Position numbers and translations under genes: made by a program. A stretch of DNA of 64,000 nucleotides from Sinorhizobium medicae (GTDB taxonomy: Bacteria > Pseudomonadota > Alphaproteobacteria > Rhizobiales > Rhizobiaceae). The stretch's first letter is position 1, and each line of letters starts with the position of its first letter. The notes below the pieces were generated by a model. That model searched no databases. It was not told the origin of the DNA and saw only the letters and a program-made list of their open reading frames with translations. Of the stretch, positions 40,779 through 49,161 are shown in pieces. The stretch is from the NCBI RefSeq assembly GCF_007827695.1, contig NZ_VITA01000001.1:124001-188000 (forward strand), read 5' to 3'.

Positions 40779-42584
40779 ATGCGAGAAAGCTCAACGCCTC
40801 CGCGTTTCAGAAAAACTTGGGGGCCCAATTTCGTCGGCGAAGACACTTGCCGGTTTCGGCTGTGGGCTCCCGACGAGCGGGGTGTCGATCTCGTCCTCGA
40901 CGGTACCCCGCACGAGATGCGGCAGAGCGATGGCGGCTGGTTCGAAATCACGGTCGAGGCGAAGCCGGGAGACCGTTATTGCTTCCGATTGGCCGACGGA
41001 ACCGAGGTTGCGGATCCGGCTTCGTCGGCACAGGAGCGGGGTGCGGAAGGTGCGTCGCTCGTCATCGACCAGGCGGCCTATGAATGGCGGGCCGCCTCCT
41101 GGCGTGGCAGGCCCTGGGAGGAGGCGGTCATCTCGGAGCTGCATATCGGCTGCTTCACGCCCGAGGGCACATTCCGCGCCGCGATCGACCGCCTGCCGTA
41201 TCTGGCATCGGCCGGAATTACCGCGATTGAAATCATGCCCGTCGCACAGTTCCCCGGCGCGCGGGGCTGGGGCTACGATGGTGTGCTGCATTATGCCCCG
41301 CACAATGCCTATGGGACGCCGGATGACCTGAAGGGGCTCGTGGATGCAGCGCATTCGCTCGGCCTCGTGGTCCTGCTCGACGTGGTTTACAACCATTTTG
41401 GGCCCGAGCAGAATTACCTTTCCCTGTACGCAAGCCGCTTCTTCAACAAGGATCGCCCCACACCCTGGGGTGCGTCCATTGCCTTCGAGGAAGAAGCAGT
41501 CCGGCGATATTTTATCGAGAATGCGCTTTACTGGCTCGGCGATTTCCGTTTCGACGGTTTGCGCCTCGATGCGACTGAACAGATTCGTGACACGAGCAAT
41601 CCGCATTTCCTCGTCGCGCTGGAGCACGAAGTGCGCAAATGCTTCGCCGACCGCCAAATCCACCTGGTGGTGGAGGACGCTAATCGCCGCAGAAGCCTGC
41701 TCGAGCGTGACGCCAACGGCGCGCCCATGCTCTTCGACGCGGCATGGAACGACGACCTTCACAACGCGCTCCATGTCGTAGCGACCGGCGAAACCAGGGG
41801 CCACTATCGCCCCTTCGCGGAGGCCCCGTGGAGCAAGATCCGCAGCGCGCTGGCCGAAGGTTTCGCCGTGCCCGCAAAGGAGGACAACTTCTCCGCTGAA
41901 GGAAGCCGCGCCCGGGTGCCGCCGCAGGGCCGTGTGAATTTCCTGCAGAACCACGACCAAATCGGCAACCGCGCTTTCGGCGAGCGCCTTGCCTCGCTGG
42001 TTCGAGAGGATAGCCTGCGGGTGTTGACGGCCATGCACATGCTCGCGCCGCAAATTCCCCTTCTGTTCATGGGTGAGGAATACGGCGAGACACAGCCCTT
42101 CTACTTCTTCTCCGACTATCAGGGAGAAATCGCCGACGCGATCCGGCTGGGACGCCGGGACGAAGCCGAGAATTTCGGCGGGCTTCCAAATGGCAAGACC
42201 GTGGAGGATCTGCCCGACCCGCTGGATCCGGAGGTTTTTTCCGGCTCGAAGCTGCGCTGGAGCCGCGCGGCAAGTCCGGCCGGCGAGCGGCGTCTTGCCT
42301 ATATGCGCGACCTTGCTTCGATCCGGCAGAGGCATATCGTGCCGATGATAGCCGGCACCGCAATGCCGGAACACCGGGTATTCGAGACAGAGGACGGTGT
42401 CATCGCCGTCGACTGGCAGTTCGGGGAGTCCTGCCTGGAAATGCGCGTCAATCTTTCGCAGGAGACGCGCGCCATCCCCCCGTTCCGGGGTCAGCCGATC
42501 TTCGCCAGCGAAGCGGCCGGCGAGAGGACGCCCGACGTCACCGAACTGGCCGGCCTCGGCATCGTGGTCGCCATTGCACGATGA
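40779..42584 (+). CDS. treZ: Malto-oligosyltrehalose trehalohydrolase TreZ
   Basis: A 601-residue enzyme that releases trehalose from maltooligosyl-trehalose, the second step of the TreY/TreZ pathway. An N-terminal beta-sandwich (WGPNFVGEDTCRFRLWAPDERGV) precedes the barrel. FDGLRLDATEQI holds the nucleophile Asp, LVVEDANRRR the acid Glu, and FLQNHDQIGNRAFGERL the third conserved region. AAGGGA lies eight to nine bases before the ATG at 40779; longer frames from 40482 are rejected. No treY is present in the window. Trehalose protects against osmotic and desiccation stress. Confidence 0.94.
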   Translation: MRESSTPPRFRKTWGPNFVGEDTCRFRLWAPDERGVDLVLDGTPHEMRQSDGGWFEITVEAKPGDRYCFRLADGTEVADPASSAQERGAEGASLVIDQAAYEWRAASWRGRPWEEAVISELHIGCFTPEGTFRAAIDRLPYLASAGITAIEIMPVAQFPGARGWGYDGVLHYAPHNAYGTPDDLKGLVDAAHSLGLVVLLDVVYNHFGPEQNYLSLYASRFFNKDRPTPWGASIAFEEEAVRRYFIENALYWLGDFRFDGLRLDATEQIRDTSNPHFLVALEHEVRKCFADRQIHLVVEDANRRRSLLERDANGAPMLFDAAWNDDLHNALHVVATGETRGHYRPFAEAPWSKIRSALAEGFAVPAKEDNFSAEGSRARVPPQGRVNFLQNHDQIGNRAFGERLASLVREDSLRVLTAMHMLAPQIPLLFMGEEYGETQPFYFFSDYQGEIADAIRLGRRDEAENFGGLPNGKTVEDLPDPLDPEVFSGSKLRWSRAASPAGERRLAYMRDLASIRQRHIVPMIAGTAMPEHRVFETEDGVIAVDWQFGESCLEMRVNLSQETRAIPPFRGQPIFASEAAGERTPDVTELAGLGIVVAIAR

Positions 42585-42593
42585 GATCGCGAG

Positions 42594-42618
42594 GGAACAT
42601 GCCTCTTGCATCACCGTT
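42594..42618 (+). promoter_or_regulatory. EcfG/RpoE2-type promoter of udgX
   Basis: GGAAC at 42594-42598 and CGTT at 42615-42618 are separated by exactly 16 bases. The site starts 10 bp after the treZ stop codon and 57 bp before the udgX start. It gives udgX its own stress promoter independent of treZ. Confidence 0.85.
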
Positions 42619-42674
42619 AGGCCCGAAGATCGGCCGCAGCAATAACAAGGAACACGAGGAGATCCTCCACGGAT

Positions 42675-43316
42675 ATGCCAAGAGAATCCGCCAAACTTGG
42701 CCCAGCGCTCGCGGGCGAACATGCAGAGGCACCGACGATTGCCTCCTTACGGCGGGAGGCCGAGGGCTGCGAGCGGTGTGACCTCTACAAGAATGCCACG
42801 CAGCTGGTCTTCGGCGAAGGCCCGACCGACGCCCGCGTTGTGCTTGTCGGCGAACAGCCCGGCGACCGGGAGGATCTCGCGGGGCGCCCGTTCGTCGGGC
42901 CCGCCGGGCGGCTTCTGGACGAGTGCATGCACGAAGCCGGCATCGATAGGTCGGAATGCTATCTGACCAATGCCGTCAAACACTTCAAGTTCGAACCGCG
43001 TGGCAAGCGCCGGCTGCATTCGCGGCCAAATGCGGGCGAGGTCCAGGCCTGTGCCTGGTGGCTCGGGGCCGAAATCGATGAGCTCCGCCCCGAAATCGTC
43101 GTTGCGCTCGGGGCCACGGCGCTGATGTCGCTGCTCGGTCGAGGCGTCGGCGTCACAAAAAACCGAGGACAGTTTGTGCCAGCACCCGGCGGGTTCTCCG
43201 TGCTCGTCACGATTCATCCCTCCTATCTGCTGAGAATCCGCGGCAGAGGCAACCCCGAGGCGGAACGCGCCCGTTTCGTCGACGATCTCGCCAAAGTAGC
43301 GGTTCGAATTGGTTGA
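42675..43316 (+). CDS. udgX: UdgX-type uracil-DNA glycosylase
   Basis: A 213-residue uracil-DNA glycosylase of the UdgX group. GEQPGDREDLAGRPFVGPAG (residues about 60-79) is the catalytic-type motif, and KRRLHSRP (111-118) is the R-loop that is diagnostic of UdgX. Its His (here His115) forms a covalent bond to the DNA sugar in characterised members. CERC (32-35) plus later cysteines such as Cys126 should hold the iron-sulfur cluster, and TIHPSYLLR closes the fold. The variant KRRLH instead of KRRIH is conservative. The gene has its own perfect EcfG promoter. Confidence 0.9.
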   Translation: MPRESAKLGPALAGEHAEAPTIASLRREAEGCERCDLYKNATQLVFGEGPTDARVVLVGEQPGDREDLAGRPFVGPAGRLLDECMHEAGIDRSECYLTNAVKHFKFEPRGKRRLHSRPNAGEVQACAWWLGAEIDELRPEIVVALGATALMSLLGRGVGVTKNRGQFVPAPGGFSVLVTIHPSYLLRIRGRGNPEAERARFVDDLAKVAVRIG

Positions 43317-43319
43317 CGG

Positions 43320-44042
43320 TCAGGACTGCCTGTCGAGTTCGGGATAGTGGCGGAAGATACAGGACTCGTTGAAGGCCAGCCGCCGCTCCGAGGCGAGATA
43401 GCTGTAAATTCGCGGCCGGACCCGCACGGCATCATGCACGTCAACCAAGCAGGGAATGTTCGCCTCATAGGCGTCCATCGCCCTTGGAAAGGCATAGCGA
43501 AGTCCCTCGATCACCTGGAAGAGCGAAAGATCGACGTAGCTCAGCCGGTCGCCGACCATCTGGTTCGGCCCGCTCGGATTCTGCGAAAGGACTCGTTCGA
43601 AATAGCCGAGGAATTTCGGCAGGCGCTCGGATAGGAAATCGGCCGCGCGCCGCAGCGCTTCGGGCTTCTGGCTCTCGTAATAGTGCGATACGCCGATCGG
43701 GTGGTGGGTGTCGTGGATTTCCGCAACAAAATCGGTGATCGTCAGCTGCAGACCGTTAGCAATAGTGCGAAGCCCTTCGCCCTCGGGTGCAAGGCCGAGC
43801 CTCGGCCCAAGATAGAATAGAATGTTGGCGACGTGGGCGATAAGCAGATCGCCATCGACGAGGAACGGCGGAGCAAAGGGAGGAGCGGCCCCGCCAGGCG
43901 CCTTCATCAGCTTCAGCATTTCATCCGTGCCCCCCGGCTCGCGGGCAGCATCGACGTAATCCGCTCCTCCCTCTTCCAGCGCAAGGCGCACGAATTCACC
44001 GCGGCCTGGAATACCGTCCCAGTAATAGAGTTTGTATGACAT
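43320..44042 (-). CDS. Glutathione S-transferase family protein
   Basis: A 240-residue protein with an N-terminal thioredoxin-like domain (MSYKLYYWDGIPGRGEFVRLALEEGGADY) and a C-terminal helical domain. FLVDGDLLIAHVANILFYLG contains the region that contacts glutathione. Residues in GDRLSYVDLSLFQVIEGL form the helical N-cap region typical of GSTs. The exact class is unclear. The ATG at 44042 has GAGGG upstream; frames to 44237 are rejected. It is divergent from the cupin gene across near-consensus stress promoters. Confidence 0.9.
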   Translation of the reverse strand: MSYKLYYWDGIPGRGEFVRLALEEGGADYVDAAREPGGTDEMLKLMKAPGGAAPPFAPPFLVDGDLLIAHVANILFYLGPRLGLAPEGEGLRTIANGLQLTITDFVAEIHDTHHPIGVSHYYESQKPEALRRAADFLSERLPKFLGYFERVLSQNPSGPNQMVGDRLSYVDLSLFQVIEGLRYAFPRAMDAYEANIPCLVDVHDAVRVRPRIYSYLASERRLAFNESCIFRHYPELDRQS

Positions 44043-44124
44043 GGAAGATCCCTCATACGCGGATTCCGCCGCCGTGTTTGCCGCTGCAATGCACCAGCCT
44101 GCTTTTTGAACGGGTACGATTTGA

Positions 44125-44152
44125 GGAAACATGCAGCCGCAAAAAACGTTCC
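44125..44152. promoter_or_regulatory. Overlapping EcfG-like promoters between GST and cupin genes
   Basis: On the minus strand GGAAC (44152-44148) is followed after 16 bases by TGTT (44131-44128), facing the GST gene. On the plus strand GGAAA (44125-44129) is followed after 17 bases by CGTT (44147-44150), facing the cupin gene. Each deviates by one base from the consensus; the overlap mirrors the glgX/treZ arrangement. Confidence 0.4.
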
Positions 44153-44187
44153 GGAGAAACAGAATACCCTCTGCGCAGGAGAAATTG

Positions 44188-44703
44188 ATGAAGGTCGAAG
44201 AGTTCATATTCGCCGAAAGCGGCGGCGTACCCAACAATCCGCGCTTGCCCGTGCTGGTCTACCGCCAGGCGATCGACGTTACCGAAAATGCAGCCACACG
44301 GATCGAAGAACGCTTCCGGGCCAATGGTTGGCTCGGTCTCTGGCGCAACGGCGTCTTTGCCCGTCACCACTACCATTGCGGTGCTCACGAGGTTCTCGGG
44401 ATTGCTGAAGGCCGGGCGCGCCTCCTCATCGGCGGGCCGGGTGGCCGGGAAGTCGAGGTCGCAGCCGGCGACGTCATTCTCCTTCCCGCGGGAACCGGCC
44501 ACCGCCGCGACGAGGCGAGCGCCGACTTCCTCGTTATCGGCGGTTATCCGCCGGAGCAACACGCCGATATCAAAAGCGGCGCCGCGACGGCGGATGACCG
44601 TATCGCGATCGACGCGGTGCCGTTGCCTCGCTTCGACCCGGTTCTCGGCGCAGAGGGGCCAGCCGTCATCGTCTGGCACTCCGCAATGCATGCACGGAGC
44701 TGA
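44188..44703 (+). CDS. Cupin-domain protein
   Basis: A 171-residue protein with a single YjlB-like cupin (WRNGVFARHHYHCGAHEVLGIAEGRARLLIGGPGG, then VEVAAGDVILLPAGTGHRR). HYHCGAH and the later His form the probable metal site. The start at 44188 has AGGAG upstream and removes a spurious N-terminal stretch. Function is unknown; cupins of this group are often linked to carbohydrate metabolism. Confidence 0.88.
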   Translation: MKVEEFIFAESGGVPNNPRLPVLVYRQAIDVTENAATRIEERFRANGWLGLWRNGVFARHHYHCGAHEVLGIAEGRARLLIGGPGGREVEVAAGDVILLPAGTGHRRDEASADFLVIGGYPPEQHADIKSGAATADDRIAIDAVPLPRFDPVLGAEGPAVIVWHSAMHARS

Positions 44704-44741
44704 CGGGTGACAAGGTCTCCGGATCGCAATCGGCGCAATTT

Positions 44742-44957
44742 TCAGCGCAGCCAGACCGGCAGGTCGGCGGCAGTGCGGCACCCGGCCGCCCGCTCTTTCA
44801 GGCCGAGCGTCTCCCAGGCGAACTTCTGGGCGGCGACCTGCGCCATTTCCTTGGTCTCATAGATGTCCGGCAACACATAAGCGTTGCGGCCGCATGACAA
44901 AAGTGCCCGGTGGCTCAACAGATCATAGTGAAGCTCTAGATATTCCTCTGAATGCAT
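44742..44957 (-). CDS. Small stress-linked hypothetical protein
   Basis: A 71-residue soluble protein (MHSEEYLELHYDLLSHRALLSCG, then KEMAQVAAQKFAWETLGL). The start at 44957 has GGGAGGGACCCC upstream. No known domain is recognised. A perfect EcfG promoter lies 28 bp upstream, giving a short 5' leader. Confidence 0.8.
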   Translation of the reverse strand: MHSEEYLELHYDLLSHRALLSCGRNAYVLPDIYETKEMAQVAAQKFAWETLGLKERAAGCRTAADLPVWLR

Positions 44958-44984
44958 GGGGTCCCTCCCAGGTGGCGAAGGGAA

Positions 44985-45009
44985 AACGGCGACGGCATTG
45001 GGAAGTTCC
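44985..45009 (-). promoter_or_regulatory. EcfG/RpoE2-type promoter (minus strand)
   Basis: GGAAC (45009-45005, minus strand) and CGTT (44988-44985) are separated by exactly 16 bases, 28 bp upstream of the gene starting at 44957. A second perfect promoter in the opposite direction begins only 40 bp away. Confidence 0.85.
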
Positions 45010-45048
45010 AAGGGCCCGATCGAATGTTGCAGCGAAAAGGGCGTCGAG

Positions 45049-45073
45049 GGAACATAGGCGGCAGTTCGGCGTT
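45049..45073 (+). promoter_or_regulatory. EcfG/RpoE2-type promoter (plus strand)
   Basis: GGAAC at 45049-45053 and CGTT at 45070-45073 are separated by exactly 16 bases, 24 bp upstream of the start at 45098. With the site at 44985-45009 it makes a divergent pair. Confidence 0.88.
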
Positions 45074-45097
45074 GATGACGCTTACAGGAGATCAGTC

Positions 45098-45442
45098 ATG
45101 AGCACAAACAAGCCTGGAGAACCGCGCCCGGGTGGTGACGCTCGTCCGCTGGATCCGCCGAGCGTCGACGAACCGATCGATGCATGGGAAAGAGATCGGA
45201 TGGGCGCACCTGATATCGACAGGGAACTCGACGGGCTGCGCGAGCGGATCGCCCGGCTGCAGGCCGAAATCGACACCATCGCGACCGAGACACACACGGC
45301 CATCGGCACGGTGCCGGGAGGCGACAGGCTCGAGGCGGCGAGAGATGTTGTTGCCGAGAAGCGCGACGAGATCAAACGCCTGACGGCGCGGCTCGGAGAG
45401 ATAGAGCGCAACGTCGGGGACGCCGGACAGGAAAGGCTCTAA
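45098..45442 (+). CDS. Coiled-coil stress-linked hypothetical protein
   Basis: A 114-residue protein with a Pro-rich start (MSTNKPGEPRPGGDARPLDPPS). A coiled coil lies at about residues 45-105 (LDGLRERIARLQAEIDTI and VVAEKRDEIKRLTARLGEIERN). Function unknown. The start at 45098 is set by CAGGAGATCAGTC and by the EcfG promoter just upstream, which would exclude the longer frame from 44894. Confidence 0.82.
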   Translation: MSTNKPGEPRPGGDARPLDPPSVDEPIDAWERDRMGAPDIDRELDGLRERIARLQAEIDTIATETHTAIGTVPGGDRLEAARDVVAEKRDEIKRLTARLGEIERNVGDAGQERL

Positions 45443-45453
45443 AACAGGGTCAT

Positions 45454-45615
45454 CTAGATGCCGCGCCAGAAAAGGGCGTTCGGCTCATGAAGGCTTTCGC
45501 GAGCGTCCGTCGCGGCCCTCCTGATCGCCGCGGGTGCCGGCTCGTCGTCCACTGCGGGTCGAACGGGGCGCTCCTCGCGTTCTGCGGCGGGCTCCGGCTT
45601 TCTGGTGGCAAGCAT
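45454..45615 (-). CDS. Small basic/acidic hypothetical protein
   Basis: A 53-residue frame from ATG 45615 to TAG 45454, with AAAGGA about eight bases upstream. Composition is charged and Pro/Ala-rich (MLATRKPEPAAEREERPVRP, ending FWRGI). Third codon positions are mostly G or C, as in real genes of this genome. It lies downstream of, and on the same strand as, the gene at 45685-45954. No family is recognised, and the short length keeps confidence moderate. Confidence 0.5.
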   Translation of the reverse strand: MLATRKPEPAAEREERPVRPAVDDEPAPAAIRRAATDARESLHEPNALFWRGI

Positions 45616-45684
45616 CACGAGATCCTTTCCCACGTGGGTCGCCTCAAAATGCTCTTTCCGTCTCTTTCCGATGTCCTTCCGGGG

Positions 45685-45954
45685 TCAGTCTCGGTTGACG
45701 AATTTACAGAAGCGGCTCGTCTGTCCGTCTTCGGTCATATCCTGGTGCAGAAACGCAAGTTTCTCCTCATCGAAAATCTTGAAGAACTCATCCCAGGAAA
45801 TTTTCTCCAGCGTATCTTCGGGTTTGCCGAAATCAACGCGAAGAAGGCCACCGCCGCCCTCGGTTGCATTCTTAACGCGCGCCGGCTGTCCCTCGCGGGC
45901 ATCTATCCATTTGCGGATTGTATCGTGATTGGTTGTGGTCATCGCAGCGGTCAT
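45685..45954 (-). CDS. Conserved hypothetical protein
   Basis: An 89-residue soluble protein (TTTNHDTIRKWIDAREGQPA, FGKPEDTLEKISWDEFFKIF, then LAFLHQDMTEDGQTSRFCKF). The IRKWIDAREGQPARV start followed by LxxISWDEFFxxF recurs in a widely distributed uncharacterised family that I cannot name. The ATG at 45954 has GGAG six bases upstream; ATGs at 45942 and 45966 are alternatives. It is on the same strand as the DUF763 gene, 113 bp downstream. Confidence 0.8.
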   Translation of the reverse strand: MTAAMTTTNHDTIRKWIDAREGQPARVKNATEGGGGLLRVDFGKPEDTLEKISWDEFFKIFDEEKLAFLHQDMTEDGQTSRFCKFVNRD

Positions 45955-46067
45955 CGAAAACTCCATGAACGGTCGGCTGAACAGGGAGCGGGATACCGGC
46001 GTAAAACCGCGTCCGCGCAATCCCGCTCATGCTGCTTAAATCGATCGCTGCGCCGATTGTTCCCGCT

Positions 46068-47345
46068 TCAACGCCGCGCGCGGTCGCCCGGCTCGGAAAT
46101 GATCGTTTCTTCCTCGGGCGGTTCCCAGCCGAAGATGCTGCGCCCGCCGAAACGCGCGGAGTCCCTGAATTCGCCCGCGACGATCTCCTTGAGGTCAGGG
46201 CCGGTGACGTAGCGTTCCAGCCGTCGCGACTGCTCGTCAAGTCGCTTCAGCGCCGCAAGCTCCTCCTCGCGCCCGAGCCGGGCCTTACTCACCGCGGACT
46301 TCATGACGCCGATAGTCTCGTCATAAACTTTCAACGGAACCGGAAACGGATGACGGTCCTTGCCGCCATGGGCGAGCGAAAAGCGGGCGGGATCGGAGAA
46401 CCTGCACGGCGTTCCGTGAACGACCTCCGCGACCATCGCCAGTGCTTTGACCGTCCGGGCCCCGACCCCCGGCACGAGGAGCAGGTCCTTGAAGTCTTCA
46501 GGTCCGCGCTCGGCGGCCGCGGCGAAGCTGCCGTGAAGGCGCCGGAGATTGACGTCGGATTCACGAACCTCGTGATGGGCGGGCATGAAGAGATGCGGCA
46601 GCAGCGGCTGTGCCGGCTCTGCCTGAGGAGCAGCGCGAGCCTCGATCGAGGCGACCTCACGCAAGAGTCCGTCGGGCCCGAGTGAGTGGAGGAGATCGAG
46701 CTGCGCACTCCGCGACGCGGCAGCCCGGCGGTCTGCGAGATTGAAGATTTCGCCCTGTCCTCTGCCCTCTATCGCGCTGTGCGGCGCATCGACGAAGCTC
46801 GTCAACCCTTCGGAAAGCCAGTGATAGCGCCTCGCCTGGCGCCGGTCGCCGTTCATGCCCTGTTGGACGACCACCCATTTGGCATCGTCCGTGATGATGA
46901 AGCCATGCAGGTAGAGGTCGAAGCCGTCCTGAACGGCGGCACTGTCCACTTTTGCTACGAGTCGGCTCGCCTCCGCCATTGCGCCGCCGTCGAAACCGAT
47001 GCGATCGCCGATCGAGACGAGTTCGCCGGGCGTCTTGCGGGAGTGCTGGCCGCGGCCGCCGCAAACATGGATGCCGAGCTCGCCGGCAAGGGGCGTGAGG
47101 CCGCGTTTCAGCGCCCCGATGACGCTCGTGGTGATCCCGGACGAATGCCAGTCCATTCCCATTACGGCACCGAAGGACTGGAACCAGAACGGATGCGCCA
47201 GGCGCCTCAAAAACTCGTCGCGTCCATAGTGATGTACGATCGCTTCGGTGACCAGCGCGCCCAAGCGCGTCATGCGATCGCCGAGCCACCGCGGCACCCG
47301 GCCGCCATGCAGCGGGAGATCCGCATTACCTGCCCTTTGAGCCAT
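46068..47345 (-). CDS. DUF763 protein
   Basis: A 425-residue protein of the DUF763 family. The canonical start is present (MAQRAGNADLPLHGGRVPRWL), together with FQSFGAVMGMDWHSSGITTSV, HVCGGRGQHSRKTPGEL, and a helix-hairpin-helix-like motif (LLLVPGVGARTVKALAMVAEV). The HhH element implies DNA binding or a nuclease/repair-linked function. The family is mostly archaeal and thermophilic with some proteobacteria, so its presence here is of note. No good ribosome site is obvious. It stands near udgX and topoisomerase IB in a stress island. Confidence 0.9.
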   Translation of the reverse strand: MAQRAGNADLPLHGGRVPRWLGDRMTRLGALVTEAIVHHYGRDEFLRRLAHPFWFQSFGAVMGMDWHSSGITTSVIGALKRGLTPLAGELGIHVCGGRGQHSRKTPGELVSIGDRIGFDGGAMAEASRLVAKVDSAAVQDGFDLYLHGFIITDDAKWVVVQQGMNGDRRQARRYHWLSEGLTSFVDAPHSAIEGRGQGEIFNLADRRAAASRSAQLDLLHSLGPDGLLREVASIEARAAPQAEPAQPLLPHLFMPAHHEVRESDVNLRRLHGSFAAAAERGPEDFKDLLLVPGVGARTVKALAMVAEVVHGTPCRFSDPARFSLAHGGKDRHPFPVPLKVYDETIGVMKSAVSKARLGREEELAALKRLDEQSRRLERYVTGPDLKEIVAGEFRDSARFGGRSIFGWEPPEEETIISEPGDRARR

Positions 47346-47606
47346 AGTGTTTCCGCCAGCTCCTCGACCGCTCGAGCCCTTACTTCCTAATGCTTATCCT
47401 TGAACGACGCGGTTCGAGAAAATCGCATGGAATTTCGGCCAAAAGACCGTGCGGGCCTGATGGTGACGGAACATACACCGCTTCGGAGGCAGCCGCCAGC
47501 CAAGGCGATGGGAGCACCGCAGAGCGTGCACGTTTCAAGCGCACGCACTGCGGCCCGCCTCGTCCGGCGGCCGCTCGATAACGGCCCTCTGACCAGGTCG
47601 CGTGCT

Positions 47607-48044
47607 TCAGCCGGCGAACATCTGGCGCAACCGAGCGAACAGACCTGGCTGTTTCTCGATAAGCATTGCGCGGATGTGGCGCGAGGCCGTCGATGCGCTG
47701 ACGGTTGCACCGAAATGGCAGTAGCAGATGACCTTATGCAATTGCTCGTCGCTCAGCTCGAAGAAACGCCTGGCTTCACCGTAGCTGTCATTCTCCATTC
47801 CGGCGGCCCGGAAGACCGGGTCCTCGAAGGCAACGGAGATCGGCGAACCATCACCGCGCATGGCCGCGCGGACTCTCGCTGGCTGATACTCTGTCTCGTG
47901 CAGTGTCGAGAGGCGTCTGTGAGGGTCACGCTCAAGGAGCTCCGCCCAACGCTCAAGGCGCTCCTTGCGCGATAATGTCCGTCGCGGAAAGTCCTGCTTG
48001 ACCTCGGCGACGCCCTGTAACTGCTCGATTGCTTGGTGCTTCAT
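47607..48044 (-). CDS. Conserved hypothetical protein
   Basis: A 145-residue soluble protein (MKHQAIEQLQGVAEVKQDFPRRTLSRKERLERWAELL, later FELSDEQLHKVICYCHFGATVSASTASRHIRAML). It has a regular helical pattern but no recognised domain. AGGAGGTCGCA precedes the ATG. A GGAAC motif and CGTT lie upstream but with 15 bases between them (48061-48084), one short of the EcfG spacing, so stress control is possible and not certain. Confidence 0.75.
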   Translation of the reverse strand: MKHQAIEQLQGVAEVKQDFPRRTLSRKERLERWAELLERDPHRRLSTLHETEYQPARVRAAMRGDGSPISVAFEDPVFRAAGMENDSYGEARRFFELSDEQLHKVICYCHFGATVSASTASRHIRAMLIEKQPGLFARLRQMFAG

Positions 48045-48278
48045 TGCGACCTCCTACTCTAACGATAGTTGGTCCCCCAGTTCCACTTGCCGCGCACCCG
48101 CCTGCCGATCAGGTTCAGGGACACGCAACAAATCGAAGCGCTGCACCGACCTCTGCGCGTCCAACGACGCGCCGCGCTGCAGCCGATTAAGCGTGACTCC
48201 AACTGATCCCGAAGTCCAATCACGAAAATAGATGATGCCAATTTTGGCACATAGAGTTCCGCGCGGCGGCGGTCGGTG

Positions 48279-49157
48279 TCACCCCTTCACGGCGCCGGAC
48301 GTCAACCCGGCCACGATCTTGCGCTGGAAGACCAGCACGAGTGCGAGCAGCGGCAGCGTGACCGTTACGGAAGCGGCCATGATCTGCCCGAACGGATATT
48401 CATAGCGGCTGCTTCCTGTCAGGAGGCCGATCGCGACGGGAACCGTCCTGTTCTCGTCCGTCAGTATGAAGGTGAGAGCGAAGAGAAATTCGTTCCACGC
48501 AAGGATGAACGACAGCAGACCGGTACTGGCAATCGCCGGCCCCATCAGAGGCAGCAATACGTGCGTGAGGATACGCAGGCGTGAACAGCCATCGACGAGT
48601 GCCGCCTCCTCGAGCTCTTTCGGCAGATCACGGATGAAGCTCGTGAGGATCCATGTCGTAAACGGCAGTGTGAGGATGAGATAGGAGACGATCAGCCCCG
48701 ACGGGCGGTTATAGAGGCCGAGCCATCCGATCACTTCAAACATTCCCGAAAGCACCACCACTTGCGGGAAGACCGAGATCATGAGTACGGCGATCAGAAC
48801 CATACGGCCGGGCGGGAAACGCAGGCGCCCGAGCGCATAGGCGGCAAGAATGCCTATGACGAGAGAAATCGCCGTACTGACCAGGGCGACCACGCCGGAA
48901 TTTACGAGCGCGCCCATGAATACGGGGTTGTTGAACAATTGCCGGTAGTTGCTGAAATCCAACGCGGGCAGCAGAGTGAACTGGTAAAGCGCCTGCCCCG
49001 TCTTTGTCGAGGAGACGATCGCCCAATAGTAGGGAAAGAGCATGTAGGCGAGGACGGCCGCAACGCCGGCATAAAGCCCGACCGCCTTTACGCGGCGCAT
49101 GGCCCGATAGGTTGCGTTGGAATAGCGTCTCCCAGCAGTGCTCGCCGTCATCGCCAT
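48279..49157 (-). CDS. Sugar ABC transporter permease, MalG type
   Basis: A 292-residue permease with six membrane segments. The EAA loop (EEAALVDGCSRLRILTHVLLPLMGPAIAS) contacts the ATPase. It is the last gene of the operon that begins with the GH4 gene at 54961 and follows its partner permease after 4 bp. Inner membrane. Confidence 0.93.
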   Translation of the reverse strand: MAMTASTAGRRYSNATYRAMRRVKAVGLYAGVAAVLAYMLFPYYWAIVSSTKTGQALYQFTLLPALDFSNYRQLFNNPVFMGALVNSGVVALVSTAISLVIGILAAYALGRLRFPPGRMVLIAVLMISVFPQVVVLSGMFEVIGWLGLYNRPSGLIVSYLILTLPFTTWILTSFIRDLPKELEEAALVDGCSRLRILTHVLLPLMGPAIASTGLLSFILAWNEFLFALTFILTDENRTVPVAIGLLTGSSRYEYPFGQIMAASVTVTLPLLALVLVFQRKIVAGLTSGAVKG

Positions 49158-49161
49158 CTTC

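Noticed and set aside
40791..42722. 643-residue minus-strand frame
   Set aside because: Antisense shadow of treZ. Its size reflects GC-rich codon structure; no domain is visible.
48061..48084. EcfG promoter for the gene at 47607-48044
   Set aside because: The motifs are present but 15 bases apart, outside the usual 16-17, so it is not called.
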